DNA of 64,000 nt from Nocardioides soli (GTDB lineage Bacteria > Actinomycetota > Actinomycetes > Propionibacteriales > Nocardioidaceae): positions 248,001 through 312,000 of the forward strand of contig NZ_JACHWR010000001.1 in assembly GCF_014191495.1 (NCBI RefSeq), written 5' to 3'. Each line of letters starts with the position of its first letter. Position 1 is the first letter of the stretch. The notes below the pieces were generated by a model that ran no database searches, was not told the DNA's origin, and saw only the letters and a program-made list of their open reading frames with translations. This document shows positions 17,388-25,985 of this stretch, piece after piece. Position numbers and translations under genes: made by a program.

Positions 17388-17816
17388 TCACAACAGCGTC
17401 AGGTGATCACGGCCTGCGCCGGGCACAGCCGAGACCGGCACCGACTCGTCGAAGGTCACGAGCCGGCCGCCGCGGGCCACGGCGAGTGCCAGCAGGTAGA
17501 GGGCGGTGACCTGCTTCGGTCCATGCACGCGATCGGCGCGGACCCGCTCGGCGTCGAGCACGGAGACCTCCGCCGGCCAGAACTCGTGGTGAGCGGTCGC
17601 GGTCGCCTGCCGCAGCAGCTCGATCGCCTGGCCGGAACGGATCGGGTTCGGGTAGCGCGGCTGACTGATGATCCGCACGAAGCCGTTCTGGGTGAGCGGG
17701 CACGAGGCCCATCCCTGGTCGATCTCGGCGTCCAGCCAGTCCCAGGCCCGCCGATGACTCACGTGGTCGGAGTCGAGCAGCGCCAGGAGCACGTTGACGT
17801 CGAGGAGTGCCCTCAC
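17388..17816 (-). CDS. VapC-type PIN-domain ribonuclease toxin
   Basis: A 142-aa PIN-domain protein, predicted to cut RNA when freed from its antitoxin. The acidic active-site residues are expected at D6 (RALLDVNVLL), the glutamate or aspartate of WDWLDAE, and D in VTFDESV; NGFVRIIS is the usual central helix. GTG 17816 overlaps the antitoxin stop (GTGA). Target RNA cannot be read from sequence. It is transcribed after vapB and downstream of paaE. Confidence 0.85.
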   Translation of the reverse strand: MRALLDVNVLLALLDSDHVSHRRAWDWLDAEIDQGWASCPLTQNGFVRIISQPRYPNPIRSGQAIELLRQATATAHHEFWPAEVSVLDAERVRADRVHGPKQVTALYLLALAVARGGRLVTFDESVPVSAVPGAGRDHLTLL

Positions 17817-18043
17817 GATTCGAGTTCCGCGGCGATCTCGTCGATCAGGGTGTTGGTGACCAGCCCGCCGCGGGACGGCAGGGGCCGGAATCCGTAGTCG
17901 GCGCGGGCGGCCTGGTCCGATGCATCGTTCAGCGCCTGCCGGGCGAGCTCCGACAGGATCGCGCCCGCCGACCGACGCTCGCGTCGGGCGCGCTCCTTGG
18001 CGACCATGAGCACGTCGTCGTCGATGTCGAGAGTGGTGCGCAT
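17813..18043 (-). CDS. VapB-type antitoxin
   Basis: A 76-aa protein that begins MRTTLDIDDDVLMVAKE, a ribbon-helix-helix DNA-binding start, followed by a helix with ARRERRSAGAILSELARQAL. The C-terminal tail (GFRPLPSRGGLVTNTLID) is the likely toxin-wrapping segment. An 18-bp palindrome lies just upstream and is the probable operator for self-regulation. A 34-bp gap separates it from paaE, so the pair may have its own promoter. Confidence 0.85.
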   Translation of the reverse strand: MRTTLDIDDDVLMVAKERARRERRSAGAILSELARQALNDASDQAARADYGFRPLPSRGGLVTNTLIDEIAAELES

Positions 18044-18047
18044 ACAT

Positions 18048-18065
18048 CTGATGCTATCGCATCAG
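18048..18065. promoter_or_regulatory. Palindromic operator candidate for vapBC
   Basis: CTGATGC, TATC, GCATCAG is a perfect 7-bp inverted repeat ending 5 bp before the vapB start. On the minus strand it contains TAGCAT, a possible -10 box, so binding of VapB would block transcription. It could also form a short hairpin after paaE. Confidence 0.5.
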
Positions 18066-18077
18066 CGGCGCCCGGCC

Positions 18078-19136
18078 TCAGCCGTCGTAGTCGAGGACGA
18101 CCTCCTCGGAGGTCGGGTGCGCCTGGCAGGTGAGCACGTACCCGCGCTCGATCTCGTCGGGCTCGAGGGCGTAGTTGGCGTCCATCGCGACGGTGCCGGA
18201 GACCAGGCGCGCGCGGCAGGTGCCGCACACCCCGCCCTTGCAGGCGAAGGGCAGGTCGGCGCGGACCCGCAGGGCCGCCTCCAGCACGGGTACGTCGTCG
18301 GGGCGCAGGTCGAGCGACGACGCGCGGCCGTCGAGGCGGATCGTCACCCGGGCCGCGCCGTCCGGTGCGCCCGTCAGCGCCTCGACGGGCGCCCGCTCGA
18401 CGGGGTCGGCGTGGAAGAGCTCGCTGTGCACCCGCGCCGAGGGGACGCCCAGGTCGGCGAGCGCGGACCGGACCGAGACGAGCATCTGCTGCGGCCCGCA
18501 CAGGAACCAGTCGTCGGCGCCGGCGAGCCCGAAGGCGGCGACGATCCGCGACAGGCGGGGGCCGTCCAGCCGGCCGGACAGCAGCTCCACGTCGGAGGTC
18601 TCCCGCGAGAGCACGTGCACGATCTGCAGCCGCGACGGGAAGCGGTCCTTGAGGTCGTGCACCTCGTCGAGGAACATGACCGAGCGGTGCGTCCGGTTGA
18701 CGTAGACCAGCGTCACCGAGGAGGCCGGCTCCCCTTCGAGGACCGCCGTGACGATCGAGAGCACCGGCGTGATGCCGGAGCCGGCCGCGACGGCCACGAC
18801 GTGCCGGGCGGCGGTCGGGGACACCGTCGTGGTGAACCGGCCCGCGGGCGTCATCACGTCGAGCGTGTCGCCGACCGTGAGCGTCGAGAGCACCCCGGAG
18901 CTGAAGGCGCCGTCGGGGAGGCGCTTGACGCCGATCCGCAGCCGGCCGGACGACGGCGCCGTGCAGATCGAGTAGGAACGGCGTACGTCGTCGCCGCCGC
19001 GGATGTTCAGGTGCTGGCCGGGCAGCCAGGCGAAGTCGGACGCCAGGTCGTCGGGCACCTCGAAGGTGAGCGCGACCGAGTCGTCGGTGAGCTCGTCGAT
19101 CGCCGCGACCCGCAGCGCGTGGAAGGTCGCCGACAC
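18078..19136 (-). CDS. paaE: 1,2-phenylacetyl-CoA epoxidase reductase subunit PaaE
   Basis: A 352-aa flavin and iron-sulfur reductase that feeds NADPH electrons to the PaaABC oxygenase. An N-terminal FAD domain (RRSYSICTAPSSG) and an NAD(P) domain (VAAGSGITPVLSIV) are followed by a C-terminal plant-type [2Fe-2S] ferredoxin domain. The ferredoxin cysteines are in CKGGVCGTCRARL plus YVLTCQAHP. The start is GTG 19136, shortly after paaD. This order is usual for paa clusters. Confidence 0.95.
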   Translation of the reverse strand: MSATFHALRVAAIDELTDDSVALTFEVPDDLASDFAWLPGQHLNIRGGDDVRRSYSICTAPSSGRLRIGVKRLPDGAFSSGVLSTLTVGDTLDVMTPAGRFTTTVSPTAARHVVAVAAGSGITPVLSIVTAVLEGEPASSVTLVYVNRTHRSVMFLDEVHDLKDRFPSRLQIVHVLSRETSDVELLSGRLDGPRLSRIVAAFGLAGADDWFLCGPQQMLVSVRSALADLGVPSARVHSELFHADPVERAPVEALTGAPDGAARVTIRLDGRASSLDLRPDDVPVLEAALRVRADLPFACKGGVCGTCRARLVSGTVAMDANYALEPDEIERGYVLTCQAHPTSEEVVLDYDG

Positions 19137-19142
19137 CTCAGC

Positions 19143-19170
19143 GGTGCCCCATCAGTGGTGCCCCATCAGT
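19143..19170. repeat. 14-bp tandem duplication over the paaD stop codon
   Basis: GGTGCCCCATCAGT occurs twice in a row (19143-19156 and 19157-19170). The active paaD stop lies in the second copy, and the first copy holds the same triplet. It lengthens the paaD-paaE spacer. Confidence 0.8.
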
Positions 19171-19714
19171 GAGCCTTGAAGTGGTCGAACGGCTCCCGGC
19201 AGGAGCGGCACACCCATAGCGACTTGCACGCGGTCGACCCGAAGCGGCTCGACTCGCGGGTGTCCGGCGACCCGCAGCGCGGGCACCGGACGGCGAGCGG
19301 CACCGTGACCGGCCCCGTCACCTGCCCCGTCACCTGCCCCGCCGGGCCCGTCACTGGACCCGCCGGGCCTGGCGGCGCGATGCCGTACGCCGCGAGCTTG
19401 GCGCGCGCCTCCTCGGTCATCCAGTCGGTCGTCCATGCCGGCGACAGCACGTACTCCACGTCGACGTGCTGGTAGCCGGCCGAGGTCAGGGCGTCGACCA
19501 GGTCATCGCTGATCGTCTCCATCGCGGGGCAGCCGGAGTACGTCGGGGTGATCGTGACGTGCACGCGACCCTGGTCGTCCTCGGTGACGTCGCGCAGGAT
19601 GCCGAGGTCGCCGATCGTCACCACCGGCAGCTCGGGGTCGGGCAGGTCGGCGGCGATCTTCCAGGCCGCCGAGGGGGCGGTCGGGGCGGCCCTGCGGTCG
19701 ACGAAGCCGGTCAC
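19166..19714 (-). CDS. paaD: 1,2-phenylacetyl-CoA epoxidase maturation protein PaaD
   Basis: A 182-aa protein with an N-terminal DUF59/MIP18 domain (DPELPVVTIGDLGILRDV, TPTYSGCPAMETI) and a C-terminal zinc-ribbon-like segment (CPRCGS, then C, CRSC). The family helps assemble the metal centre or iron-sulfur clusters of the epoxidase. Between the domains (about residues 112-136) is an odd low-complexity linker of repeated VTGP/VTGQ units, DNA 19300-19375, unlike the short linker usual in the family. It overlaps paaC by GTGA. Confidence 0.92.
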   Translation of the reverse strand: MTGFVDRRAAPTAPSAAWKIAADLPDPELPVVTIGDLGILRDVTEDDQGRVHVTITPTYSGCPAMETISDDLVDALTSAGYQHVDVEYVLSPAWTTDWMTEEARAKLAAYGIAPPGPAGPVTGPAGQVTGQVTGPVTVPLAVRCPRCGSPDTRESSRFGSTACKSLWVCRSCREPFDHFKAH

Positions 19715-20448
19715 CAGACCGCTCCCGGGTGCGATCGGTGCAGGTGCTGCATCTCCGCGAGCAGGTGCCCGAGGTGCTCGGTGTGCAGGCCGCGCCGGCC
19801 TCCCCCGATGGCCGGTGCGACCTGCGGGACCGACAGGGTCGCCGCGACGACGACCTCCTCGACCCGTCCCAGCACCCCCTCGCGCAGCGCGCCCGGGTCC
19901 ACGAGGGCGCCGGCGGTGGGGGCGAAGAGCTCCTCGACGTAGGGCCACTCCGCGTCGAGCGCCTGCTGCATCCGCAGGTGCGACACCTCGGTGCCGTCAC
20001 CGAGCCGCAGCGTCCAGAGCCGGGCGTGGTCGACGTGGTAGGCGACCTCCTTGACCGCCTTGCCGGCCACGCCGGCGAGCGTGGGGTCGGACGCCGACGC
20101 GAGCGCGACGTACAGCTCCGACTGCCAGGTCGCGAGGACCAGCAGCCGCGCGATCGTGACGGCGAAGTCCGCCTGCGGCCGCTCGACCAGCCAGACGTTG
20201 CGGAACTCGCGGTCGTCGCGCAGGTAGGCCAGGTCGTCCTCGGTGCGGCCCGCCCCTTCGACCGCCCCGGCGTAGGTCAGCAGCGCCCGTGCCTGCCCGA
20301 GCTGGTCGAGCCCGATGTTCGCGAGGGCGACGTCCTCCTCGAGCTCCGGCGCCCGGCTGATCCACCAGCCCATCCGCTGCGCCGAGACCAGCGCGTCATC
20401 GGCCAGGCCGAGGACGTAGTCGAACAGGGTGCTCGGTGGGGTGGTCAC
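19711..20448 (-). CDS. paaC: 1,2-phenylacetyl-CoA epoxidase subunit PaaC
   Basis: A 245-aa structural subunit with a ferritin-like four-helix fold that pairs with PaaA. Recognisable stretches are LGLADDALVSAQRMGWW, NIGLDQLGQARALL, and KEVAYHVDHARLWTLRLGDG. It overlaps paaB and paaD by 4 nt each. Confidence 0.95.
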   Translation of the reverse strand: MTTPPSTLFDYVLGLADDALVSAQRMGWWISRAPELEEDVALANIGLDQLGQARALLTYAGAVEGAGRTEDDLAYLRDDREFRNVWLVERPQADFAVTIARLLVLATWQSELYVALASASDPTLAGVAGKAVKEVAYHVDHARLWTLRLGDGTEVSHLRMQQALDAEWPYVEELFAPTAGALVDPGALREGVLGRVEEVVVAATLSVPQVAPAIGGGRRGLHTEHLGHLLAEMQHLHRSHPGAVW

Positions 20449-20726
20449 AGGTGCTCGACCCCCTCGGGCACCGAGTAGAAGGTCGGGTGCCGGTAGACCT
20501 TGTCGTCGGCGGGGTCGAAGAACGCCTCGCGCTCCCCCGGGTCGGACGCCACGATCTGCGCCGACGGCACCACCCACAGCGAGATGCCCTCCTGGCGTCG
20601 GGTGTAGAGGTCGCGGGCGTTGCGCAGCGCGAGCTCGGCGTCCGGCGCGTGCAGCGAGCCGACGTGCACGTGCGAGAGCCCGCGGCGCGAGCGCACGAAC
20701 ACCTCCCACAGCGGCCAGTCGTTCAT
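20445..20726 (-). CDS. paaB: 1,2-phenylacetyl-CoA epoxidase subunit PaaB
   Basis: A 93-aa subunit that bridges PaaAC heterodimers. It begins [20 protein letters not shown] and contains [19 protein letters not shown], both strongly conserved in PaaB. Its ATG overlaps the paaA stop (ATGA). Confidence 0.95.
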   Translation of the reverse strand: MNDWPLWEVFVRSRRGLSHVHVGSLHAPDAELALRNARDLYTRRQEGISLWVVPSAQIVASDPGEREAFFDPADDKVYRHPTFYSVPEGVEHL

Positions 20727-21655
20727 GCGGCGCCCTCCTCGGGGACCGCGTGCTTCGCGGCGTACGCCGCGGCCGCCTCGCGCACCCAGGCGCCGTCCTC
20801 GTGCGCCCGGAGGCGGTGGGCCATCCGCTCGCGGTTGCACGGCCCGTTGCCCTTGATCACCTCGGTGAGCTCGCCGAAGTCGACCTCGCCGAAGTCGTAG
20901 TGGCCGCGCTCGTCGTTCCAGCGGATCTCCGGGTCGGGCAGCGTCAGGTCGAGCGCCTCCGCCTGCGGCACGGTCATGTCGACGAACCGTTGGCGCAGGT
21001 CGTCGTTGGAGAACCGCTTGATCCCCCACGCCATCGACTGGGCGGAGTGGGGCGAGTCGTCGTCAGGCGGGCCGAACATCATCAGCGCCGGCCACCAGTA
21101 GCGGTCGACGGCGTCCTGGGCCATCGCCCGCTGCCCCGGCGTGCCGTGGGACAGGGTGTGCAGGATCTCGAAGCCCTGCCGCTGGTGGAAGGACTCCTCC
21201 TTGCAGATCCGCACCATCGCGCGGGCGTAGGGGCCGTAGGAGCAGCGGCACAGCGGCACCTGGTTGACGATCGCGGCGCCGTCGACGAGCCACCCGATCG
21301 CGCCGACGTCGGCCCAGGTGAGCGTCGGGTAGTTGAAGATCGAGGAGTACTTCTGCCGGCCGGTGTGCAGCTGGTCGAGCAGGTCGGCCCGGTCGACGCC
21401 GAGCGTCTCGGCCGCGGCGTACAGGTAGAGCCCGTGCCCGGCCTCGTCCTGCACCTTCGCCATCAGGATCGCCTTGCGGCGCAGCGACGGCGCCCGGCTG
21501 ATCCAGTTTCCCTCCGGCTGCATGCCGATGATCTCGGAGTGCGCGTGCTGGGCGATCTGGCGCACCAGCGTCCGCCGATAGCCATCGGGCATCGGGTCGC
21601 GCGGCTCCACCCGACCGTCGTCGGCGAGCAGGTCGTCGAAGGACACGTTCGGCAC
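20723..21655 (-). CDS. paaA: 1,2-phenylacetyl-CoA epoxidase catalytic subunit PaaA
   Basis: A 310-aa diiron oxygenase subunit that epoxidises the ring of phenylacetyl-CoA. Helical diiron ligands are expected in [15 protein letters not shown] and [15 protein letters not shown], and [10 protein letters not shown] is a conserved surface. The start may be GTG 21655 or GTG 21646; neither has a clear ribosome binding site. It is the first gene of paaABCDE, and the operator-like repeat at 21663-21709 abuts the start. No paaK, paaG or paaZ is in the window, so later pathway steps must be elsewhere. Confidence 0.94.
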   Translation of the reverse strand: MPNVSFDDLLADDGRVEPRDPMPDGYRRTLVRQIAQHAHSEIIGMQPEGNWISRAPSLRRKAILMAKVQDEAGHGLYLYAAAETLGVDRADLLDQLHTGRQKYSSIFNYPTLTWADVGAIGWLVDGAAIVNQVPLCRCSYGPYARAMVRICKEESFHQRQGFEILHTLSHGTPGQRAMAQDAVDRYWWPALMMFGPPDDDSPHSAQSMAWGIKRFSNDDLRQRFVDMTVPQAEALDLTLPDPEIRWNDERGHYDFGEVDFGELTEVIKGNGPCNRERMAHRLRAHEDGAWVREAAAAYAAKHAVPEEGAA

Positions 21656-21662
21656 GCTACCA

Positions 21663-21709
21663 GAGTTGTTACAGTTACATTCCGGACGAACGGCGTACTG
21701 TAACAACTC
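21663..21709. promoter_or_regulatory. 13-bp inverted repeat between paaA and a GNAT gene
   Basis: GAGTTGTTACAGT (21663-21675) and ACTGTAACAACTC (21697-21709) are perfect complements with 21 bp between, in the 76-bp divergent promoter region. Its size and place suit a TetR- or PaaX-like repressor of the paa operon. No paa regulator gene lies in the window. Confidence 0.65.
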
Positions 21710-21731
21710 GCGCGGCTGAGAGGATCGGGAC

Positions 21732-22289
21732 ATGAGCAGTCCCACCGCCGACGTCTCGGTCCGCGTCGCCTGGGCCGACGACGCGCCCGCGATCGCCGAG
21801 CTGCAGCTGCGCACCTGGCGCACGACGTACGCCGGCCTGGTGCCCGCCGACGCACTCCCCGACGACGCCGAGGCGGCCGCCGCGGCGTGGCGCGCCGCCC
21901 TCGACCGGCCCGGCGACGCCCGCAACCGGGTGCTCGTCGCCCTCGAGCGCAACCGGGTGGTCGGCTTCGCGATCTGCTCCCCCGCGGCCGACCCCGACTG
22001 CGACCCGATCGCCGACGGCGAGCTGGCCGAGCTGACCGTCGACCCCGACGAGCGCGGGCGCGGGCACGGCTCCCGGCTGCTCCAGGCCGCCGCGGAGACG
22101 ATGGCCGCCGACCGCTTCGCGCGCGCCGTGCAGTGGGTGCTGGCGACCGACGACGCCCTGCGCGCCTTCCTCGCCGGCGCCGGCTGGGCGGCCGACGGGG
22201 CGCACCGCGAGCTCGACCTCGACGGCTCCGGCAGCACCCTCGTCAAGCAGATCAGGATGCACACCTCGCTCACAGAAGTCACCCCTTGA
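21732..22289 (+). CDS. GNAT family N-acetyltransferase
   Basis: A 185-aa single-domain acetyltransferase. Motif A is [17 protein letters not shown] (about residues 98-114); the start [20 protein letters not shown] and the [13 protein letters not shown] stretch are typical of a common actinobacterial GNAT group. It is divergent from paaA and shares the inverted repeat, so the same regulator might touch it. Substrate unknown. Confidence 0.88.
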   Translation: MSSPTADVSVRVAWADDAPAIAELQLRTWRTTYAGLVPADALPDDAEAAAAAWRAALDRPGDARNRVLVALERNRVVGFAICSPAADPDCDPIADGELAELTVDPDERGRGHGSRLLQAAAETMAADRFARAVQWVLATDDALRAFLAGAGWAADGAHRELDLDGSGSTLVKQIRMHTSLTEVTP

Positions 22290-22341
22290 TTTCCTGGGCT
22301 CCCGGGCCAGGATGGAGGTCCACTCCAGATCGGAGACCTCC

Positions 22342-22560
22342 GTGTTCGGACCCCTGCCGCGCCTGCACCGCCTGCTCGTCATCGTCACCGCCCTCGTCGT
22401 GGGCATGCTCTCCGGGATCTGGCTCGTCGAGGTCATGGGTGCGCCGCTCCTGATCGGCGCCGGCATCGGCTGGGGCCTGCTCGCGGGCCTGCTCCTCAAC
22501 TACGTGCTGCTGCACGACTTCCACCACCGCACCCGTCCGGTGCGCGTGCGCCGTCACTAG
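22342..22560 (+). CDS. Small membrane protein, 72 aa
   Basis: Two predicted membrane helices ([19 protein letters not shown] and [20 protein letters not shown]) and a basic His/Arg tail. GTG 22342 is preceded by GGAG at 22332-22335; an in-frame ATG at 22312 is an alternative but lies inside a 7-bp inverted repeat (GGAGGTC 22314-22320, GACCTCC 22335-22341). Family not recognised. It is followed 14 bp later by azlC. Confidence 0.6.
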   Translation: MFGPLPRLHRLLVIVTALVVGMLSGIWLVEVMGAPLLIGAGIGWGLLAGLLLNYVLLHDFHHRTRPVRVRRH

Positions 22561-22574
22561 CTACGCTCGGGCGG

Positions 22575-23273
22575 GTGACCGTCGCGCCCCTGGACCCCCG
22601 CGAGCGGCGCGCGATCGTCCGCGACAGCCTCGGCGTCGGCATCGCCACCGGTGCGTACGGCGTCAGCTTCGGCGCGGTCTCGGTCGCGGCCGGACTGTCG
22701 GTGGCGCAGACCTGCGCCCTGTCGCTGCTGGTCTTCACCGGCGCCAGCCAGTTCGCCCTGATCGGCGTGCTCGCGGCCGGCGGTGCACCGCTCTCCGGCG
22801 CCCTGACCGCCCTGCTGCTCGGCACCCGCAACACCCTCTACGGGCTGCGGATGGCGCCGCTGCTCCGCTTCACCGGGCTGCGCCGCATCCTGGCGGCGCA
22901 CGTGCTGATCGACGAGTCGACCGCGATGGGGGTGACCCGCGAGTCGACCCCGGCGGCCCGGGTCGGCTTCCTGACCACGGGCGTCTCGATCTTCGTGCTC
23001 TGGAACCTCGCCACGCTGATCGGCGCGGTCGCCGGCAACACGATCGGCGATCCGCGCACCTACGGGCTCGACGCCGCCGTCGGCGCCGCCTTCCTGGCGC
23101 TGCTCTGGCCGCGGCTGCACGGCCGCCGCAACCTGCAGGTCGCCCTCGCCGCCGCCGTCGTGGCGCTCGCGACCGTGCCGGTCGTGCCCGCCGGCGTACC
23201 CGTGCTGGCGGCGGCCGCGGTCGCCCTGCTCGCCGGGGCCTTGTCGCGGAGCACCCCGGGGAGCGCGCCGTGA
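22575..23273 (+). CDS. azlC: AzlC-family branched-chain amino acid exporter, large subunit
   Basis: A 232-aa polytopic membrane protein. It matches AzlC through IATGAYGVSFGAVSVAAGLS, LLVFTGASQFALIGVL and LLLGTRNTLYGLRMAPLL near the N-terminus. It is thought to export branched-chain amino acids with the small AzlD subunit encoded next. The start is GTG 22575. No Lrp-type regulator gene is adjacent. Confidence 0.92.
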   Translation: MTVAPLDPRERRAIVRDSLGVGIATGAYGVSFGAVSVAAGLSVAQTCALSLLVFTGASQFALIGVLAAGGAPLSGALTALLLGTRNTLYGLRMAPLLRFTGLRRILAAHVLIDESTAMGVTRESTPAARVGFLTTGVSIFVLWNLATLIGAVAGNTIGDPRTYGLDAAVGAAFLALLWPRLHGRRNLQVALAAAVVALATVPVVPAGVPVLAAAAVALLAGALSRSTPGSAP

Positions 23274-23569
23274 TCTGGGTCGCCGTCGTCGCCACCGGGA
23301 TCGGCTGCTACCTGCTCAAGCTGGCCGGGCTGTCGGTGCCGCCACGGGTGCTCGAGCGGCCCCTGGTCGAGCGGGTCGCCGACCTGATCCCGGTCGCGCT
23401 GCTCTCGGCGCTGGTGGCCGTCCAGGTGTTCGCCGACGGCCACGACCTGGTGCTCGACGCCCGCGCGCTCGGCCTCGCGGTGGCCGTGGCGCTCCTGCTG
23501 CTGCGGGCACCGTTCCTGGTCGTCGTGTTCGGCGCGGCGCTCGCCGCCGCCCTGGCCCGGATGCTCTGA
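23270..23569 (+). CDS. azlD: AzlD-family transporter small subunit
   Basis: A 99-aa membrane protein with about four helices, of the AzlD type (GIGCYLLKLAGLSVPPRVLE, then VADLIPVALLSALVAVQVF). Its GTG overlaps the azlC stop (GTGA), consistent with a two-subunit exporter. Confidence 0.92.
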   Translation: MIWVAVVATGIGCYLLKLAGLSVPPRVLERPLVERVADLIPVALLSALVAVQVFADGHDLVLDARALGLAVAVALLLLRAPFLVVVFGAALAAALARML

Positions 23570-23597
23570 CCGGACCGGACCTCGGCACCCCCAGCAA

Positions 23598-23626
23598 GGC
23601 CCGCACCGACCAGGTCGGCGCGGGCC
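23598..23626. terminator. Hairpin terminator after azlCD
   Basis: GGCCCGCACCGACC and GGTCGGCGCGGGCC pair over up to 14 bp (one G-U-type mismatch, very tight loop) 29 bp after azlD. No U-tract. It probably ends azlCD transcription and may also end transcription from the opposite side. Confidence 0.6.
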
Positions 23627-23647
23627 CGCTCGCGGTCTCCCAGAGGG

Positions 23648-23848
23648 TCAGCTCACGCCGACGACGCTCCGGGCCGTGGCGACCGCGCTGTGCTGGACAT
23701 CGCCCGCGGCGCCGAGGTCGCGCGCGACGTCCAGGGTCCGGGCACCGCGGTGGCCGGCATCGGGGCCGGGTGGACCGTCAGGGGCGCGGTACCCGGTCCG
23801 GGCCGCGGCGACGCGCCCCGCATCGCCGGGTCCCGGGATCCTGCGCAT
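23648..23848 (-). CDS. Small hypothetical protein, 66 aa
   Basis: ATG 23848 is preceded on the minus strand by AGAAGGA at a good distance, which is why I list it. The product MRRIPGPGDAGRVAAARTGY... is rich in Arg, Gly, Ala and Pro with no membrane segment and no known family. It lies alone in the 413-bp gap between azlD and dapB and reads toward azlD. It could be a chance frame in GC-rich DNA. Confidence 0.3.
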   Translation of the reverse strand: MRRIPGPGDAGRVAAARTGYRAPDGPPGPDAGHRGARTLDVARDLGAAGDVQHSAVATARSVVGVS

Positions 23849-23933
23849 GACACGTCCTTCTCCACCTCGAGGAGCGGCTACGGACTCGCAGCCTCGCCGC
23901 TGTCAACGAGCGGTGGAACCGGGCGGCACGCAC

Positions 23934-23956
23934 AGGTTCCTGCAATGCACGAACCT
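23934..23956. repeat. TGCA-centred palindrome, copy 1
   Basis: AGGTTCCTGCA, A, TGCACGAACCT has 11-bp arms with one mismatch around a single central base and is followed by GCAG. A stronger version is at 58112-58136, also in a convergent gap and also followed by CAG. Confidence 0.7.
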
Positions 23957-23982
23957 GCAGGCAACCGAGTTCGCGCCGACCC

Positions 23983-24738
<756 letters not shown>

Positions 24739-24792
24739 CTACCGGCCAGCCGGTGCCTGACTCGGCGGCGACCGTCTGGCAGTCTTGGGCGC

Positions 24793-25308
24793 ATGGCGCT
24801 GCAGACGATCCCGCCGCGGATCCGGTGGGCTGTCGACATCATGGACGTCCAGCCGACGGACCATGTGCTCGAGATCGGTTGTGGTCCCGGCTACGGCGCC
24901 GAGATGATCTGCGAGCGGCTCGACACCGGGAAGCTCTTCGCGATCGACCGGTCCGAGTCGGGCGTCGACCGCACCAAGCGCCGCTGCGCCCGCTTCGTCG
25001 AGAGCGGCCGACTGACCGTGCGCCAGATCGACCTCGCGACGCTGCGGGTGCCGGTCAAGCGGCTGCACAAGGTCTTCGCCTTCAACGTCAACCTGTTCTG
25101 GGTGCGCGACTGCGCCGACGAGATCGCGCTGCTCCACGAGCGGGTGCTGCCCGGCGGCGCGGTCTACCTCTTCTTCGACGCCAACCGCCCCGAACTGGTA
25201 CCCAACATCGTGCGCAAGTCCTCGGCGGCACTCCAGGGGGGCGGCTTCCGGGTCTCGGTGGTCAACCAGGTGGCGCCGCCGGTCGTCGGCATCATCGGTC
25301 GCAGATAA
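24793..25308 (+). CDS. Class I SAM-dependent methyltransferase
   Basis: A 171-aa Rossmann-fold methyltransferase. Motif I VLEIGCGPGYGAEMICERL (about 25-43) binds S-adenosylmethionine, with an acidic loop AIDRSESGV after it and FNVNLFWVRD as motif IV-like. Shorter than most, it has no extra substrate domain. Substrate unknown. Its stop overlaps the AT-rich regulatory patch of the next gene, so it is probably not part of that operon. Confidence 0.85.
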   Translation: MALQTIPPRIRWAVDIMDVQPTDHVLEIGCGPGYGAEMICERLDTGKLFAIDRSESGVDRTKRRCARFVESGRLTVRQIDLATLRVPVKRLHKVFAFNVNLFWVRDCADEIALLHERVLPGGAVYLFFDANRPELVPNIVRKSSAALQGGGFRVSVVNQVAPPVVGIIGRR

Positions 25309-25357
25309 GGAAATATCCTTCACTTCTCTTGCATTAGGTTATTCCCTGACGTAACCT
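25307..25357 (+). promoter_or_regulatory. Promoter and operator candidate for the five-gene cluster
   Basis: TTGCAT (25329-25334) and TAACCT (25352-25357) are spaced 17 bp like -35 and -10 boxes, and the ATG at 25365 would be at or next to the transcription start, implying a leaderless mRNA. AGGTTA (25336-25341) and TAACCT (25352-25357) form an inverted repeat over the -10 box. AAGGA-AATA-TCCTT lies upstream at 25307-25320. The region is markedly AT-rich for this genome. Confidence 0.5.
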
Positions 25358-25364
25358 CCTCGGC

Positions 25365-25985
25365 ATGACCACCCCCGTCGTGGTCCTGACCGTCGACCAA
25401 CGCGGCAGCCGCAGCGGCCCGGACCTGATTCCCGAGGCACTCGCCAAACTGGCCGCCGTGCCCGCCCGGCTGCCCTTCGAGCGCACGGTGGGCGACGAAC
25501 TCCAAGGCGTGCTGGTCCGGGCGCGGTCGGTCGCCGACGCGCTGTCTCTGCTGCTCCGGGCCGACGCGTGGAACATCGGCGTGGGCGTCGGCATGGTCGA
25601 GGAGCCGCTCCCCGACCATGCCCGCGCCGGCCGCGGCCCGGCGTACCTCCACGCGCGCGCGGCCGTGACCGCCGCCAAGAACAGTCCGTGGCACACCCGG
25701 GTCGTCGGCGACGAGCCCGCGGCGCGCGCCCTGGAGACCACGATCTGGCTGTGGGCCGCCGTGCTCGCCCGCCGCACCACCCGGGGCTGGGAGGTGGCCG
25801 ACCTGGTCGCCGAGGGCCTGTCGTACGCCGAGGTCGGCGAGCGGCTCGGCATCAGCCAGTCGGCCGTGAGCCAGCGCGCCCAGGCCGCCGGCATCGTCGA
25901 GGCGCGCCGGGCGCACGAGCTCGTCGCCGGAATCGCCGCACACCTGCTCGGGACGGGAGAGGACCATGTCGACCATGTCGGCTGA
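25365..25985 (+). CDS. SatD-like protein with C-terminal HTH
   Basis: A 206-aa protein. The N-terminal part (VVVLTVDQRGSR, then FERTVGDELQGVL, then WNIGVGVGMVEEPL and GRGPAYLHARAA) follows the SatD family pattern. The C-terminal YAEVGERLGISQSAVSQRAQ is a helix-turn-helix, so it probably binds nucleic acid. It starts the five-gene run leading to the AAA+ ATPase and effector-like genes, and overlaps the next gene by 20 bp. No ribosome binding site precedes the ATG. SatD function is poorly known; regulation of the cluster is a guess from the HTH. Confidence 0.6.
   Translation: MTTPVVVLTVDQRGSRSGPDLIPEALAKLAAVPARLPFERTVGDELQGVLVRARSVADALSLLLRADAWNIGVGVGMVEEPLPDHARAGRGPAYLHARAAVTAAKNSPWHTRVVGDEPAARALETTIWLWAAVLARRTTRGWEVADLVAEGLSYAEVGERLGISQSAVSQRAQAAGIVEARRAHELVAGIAAHLLGTGEDHVDHVG

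Noticed and set aside
18078..21655. Alternative call of the paa genes as a toluene or benzoyl-CoA oxygenase
   Set aside because: PaaA, PaaB, PaaC, PaaD and PaaE each match their own family in the canonical order.
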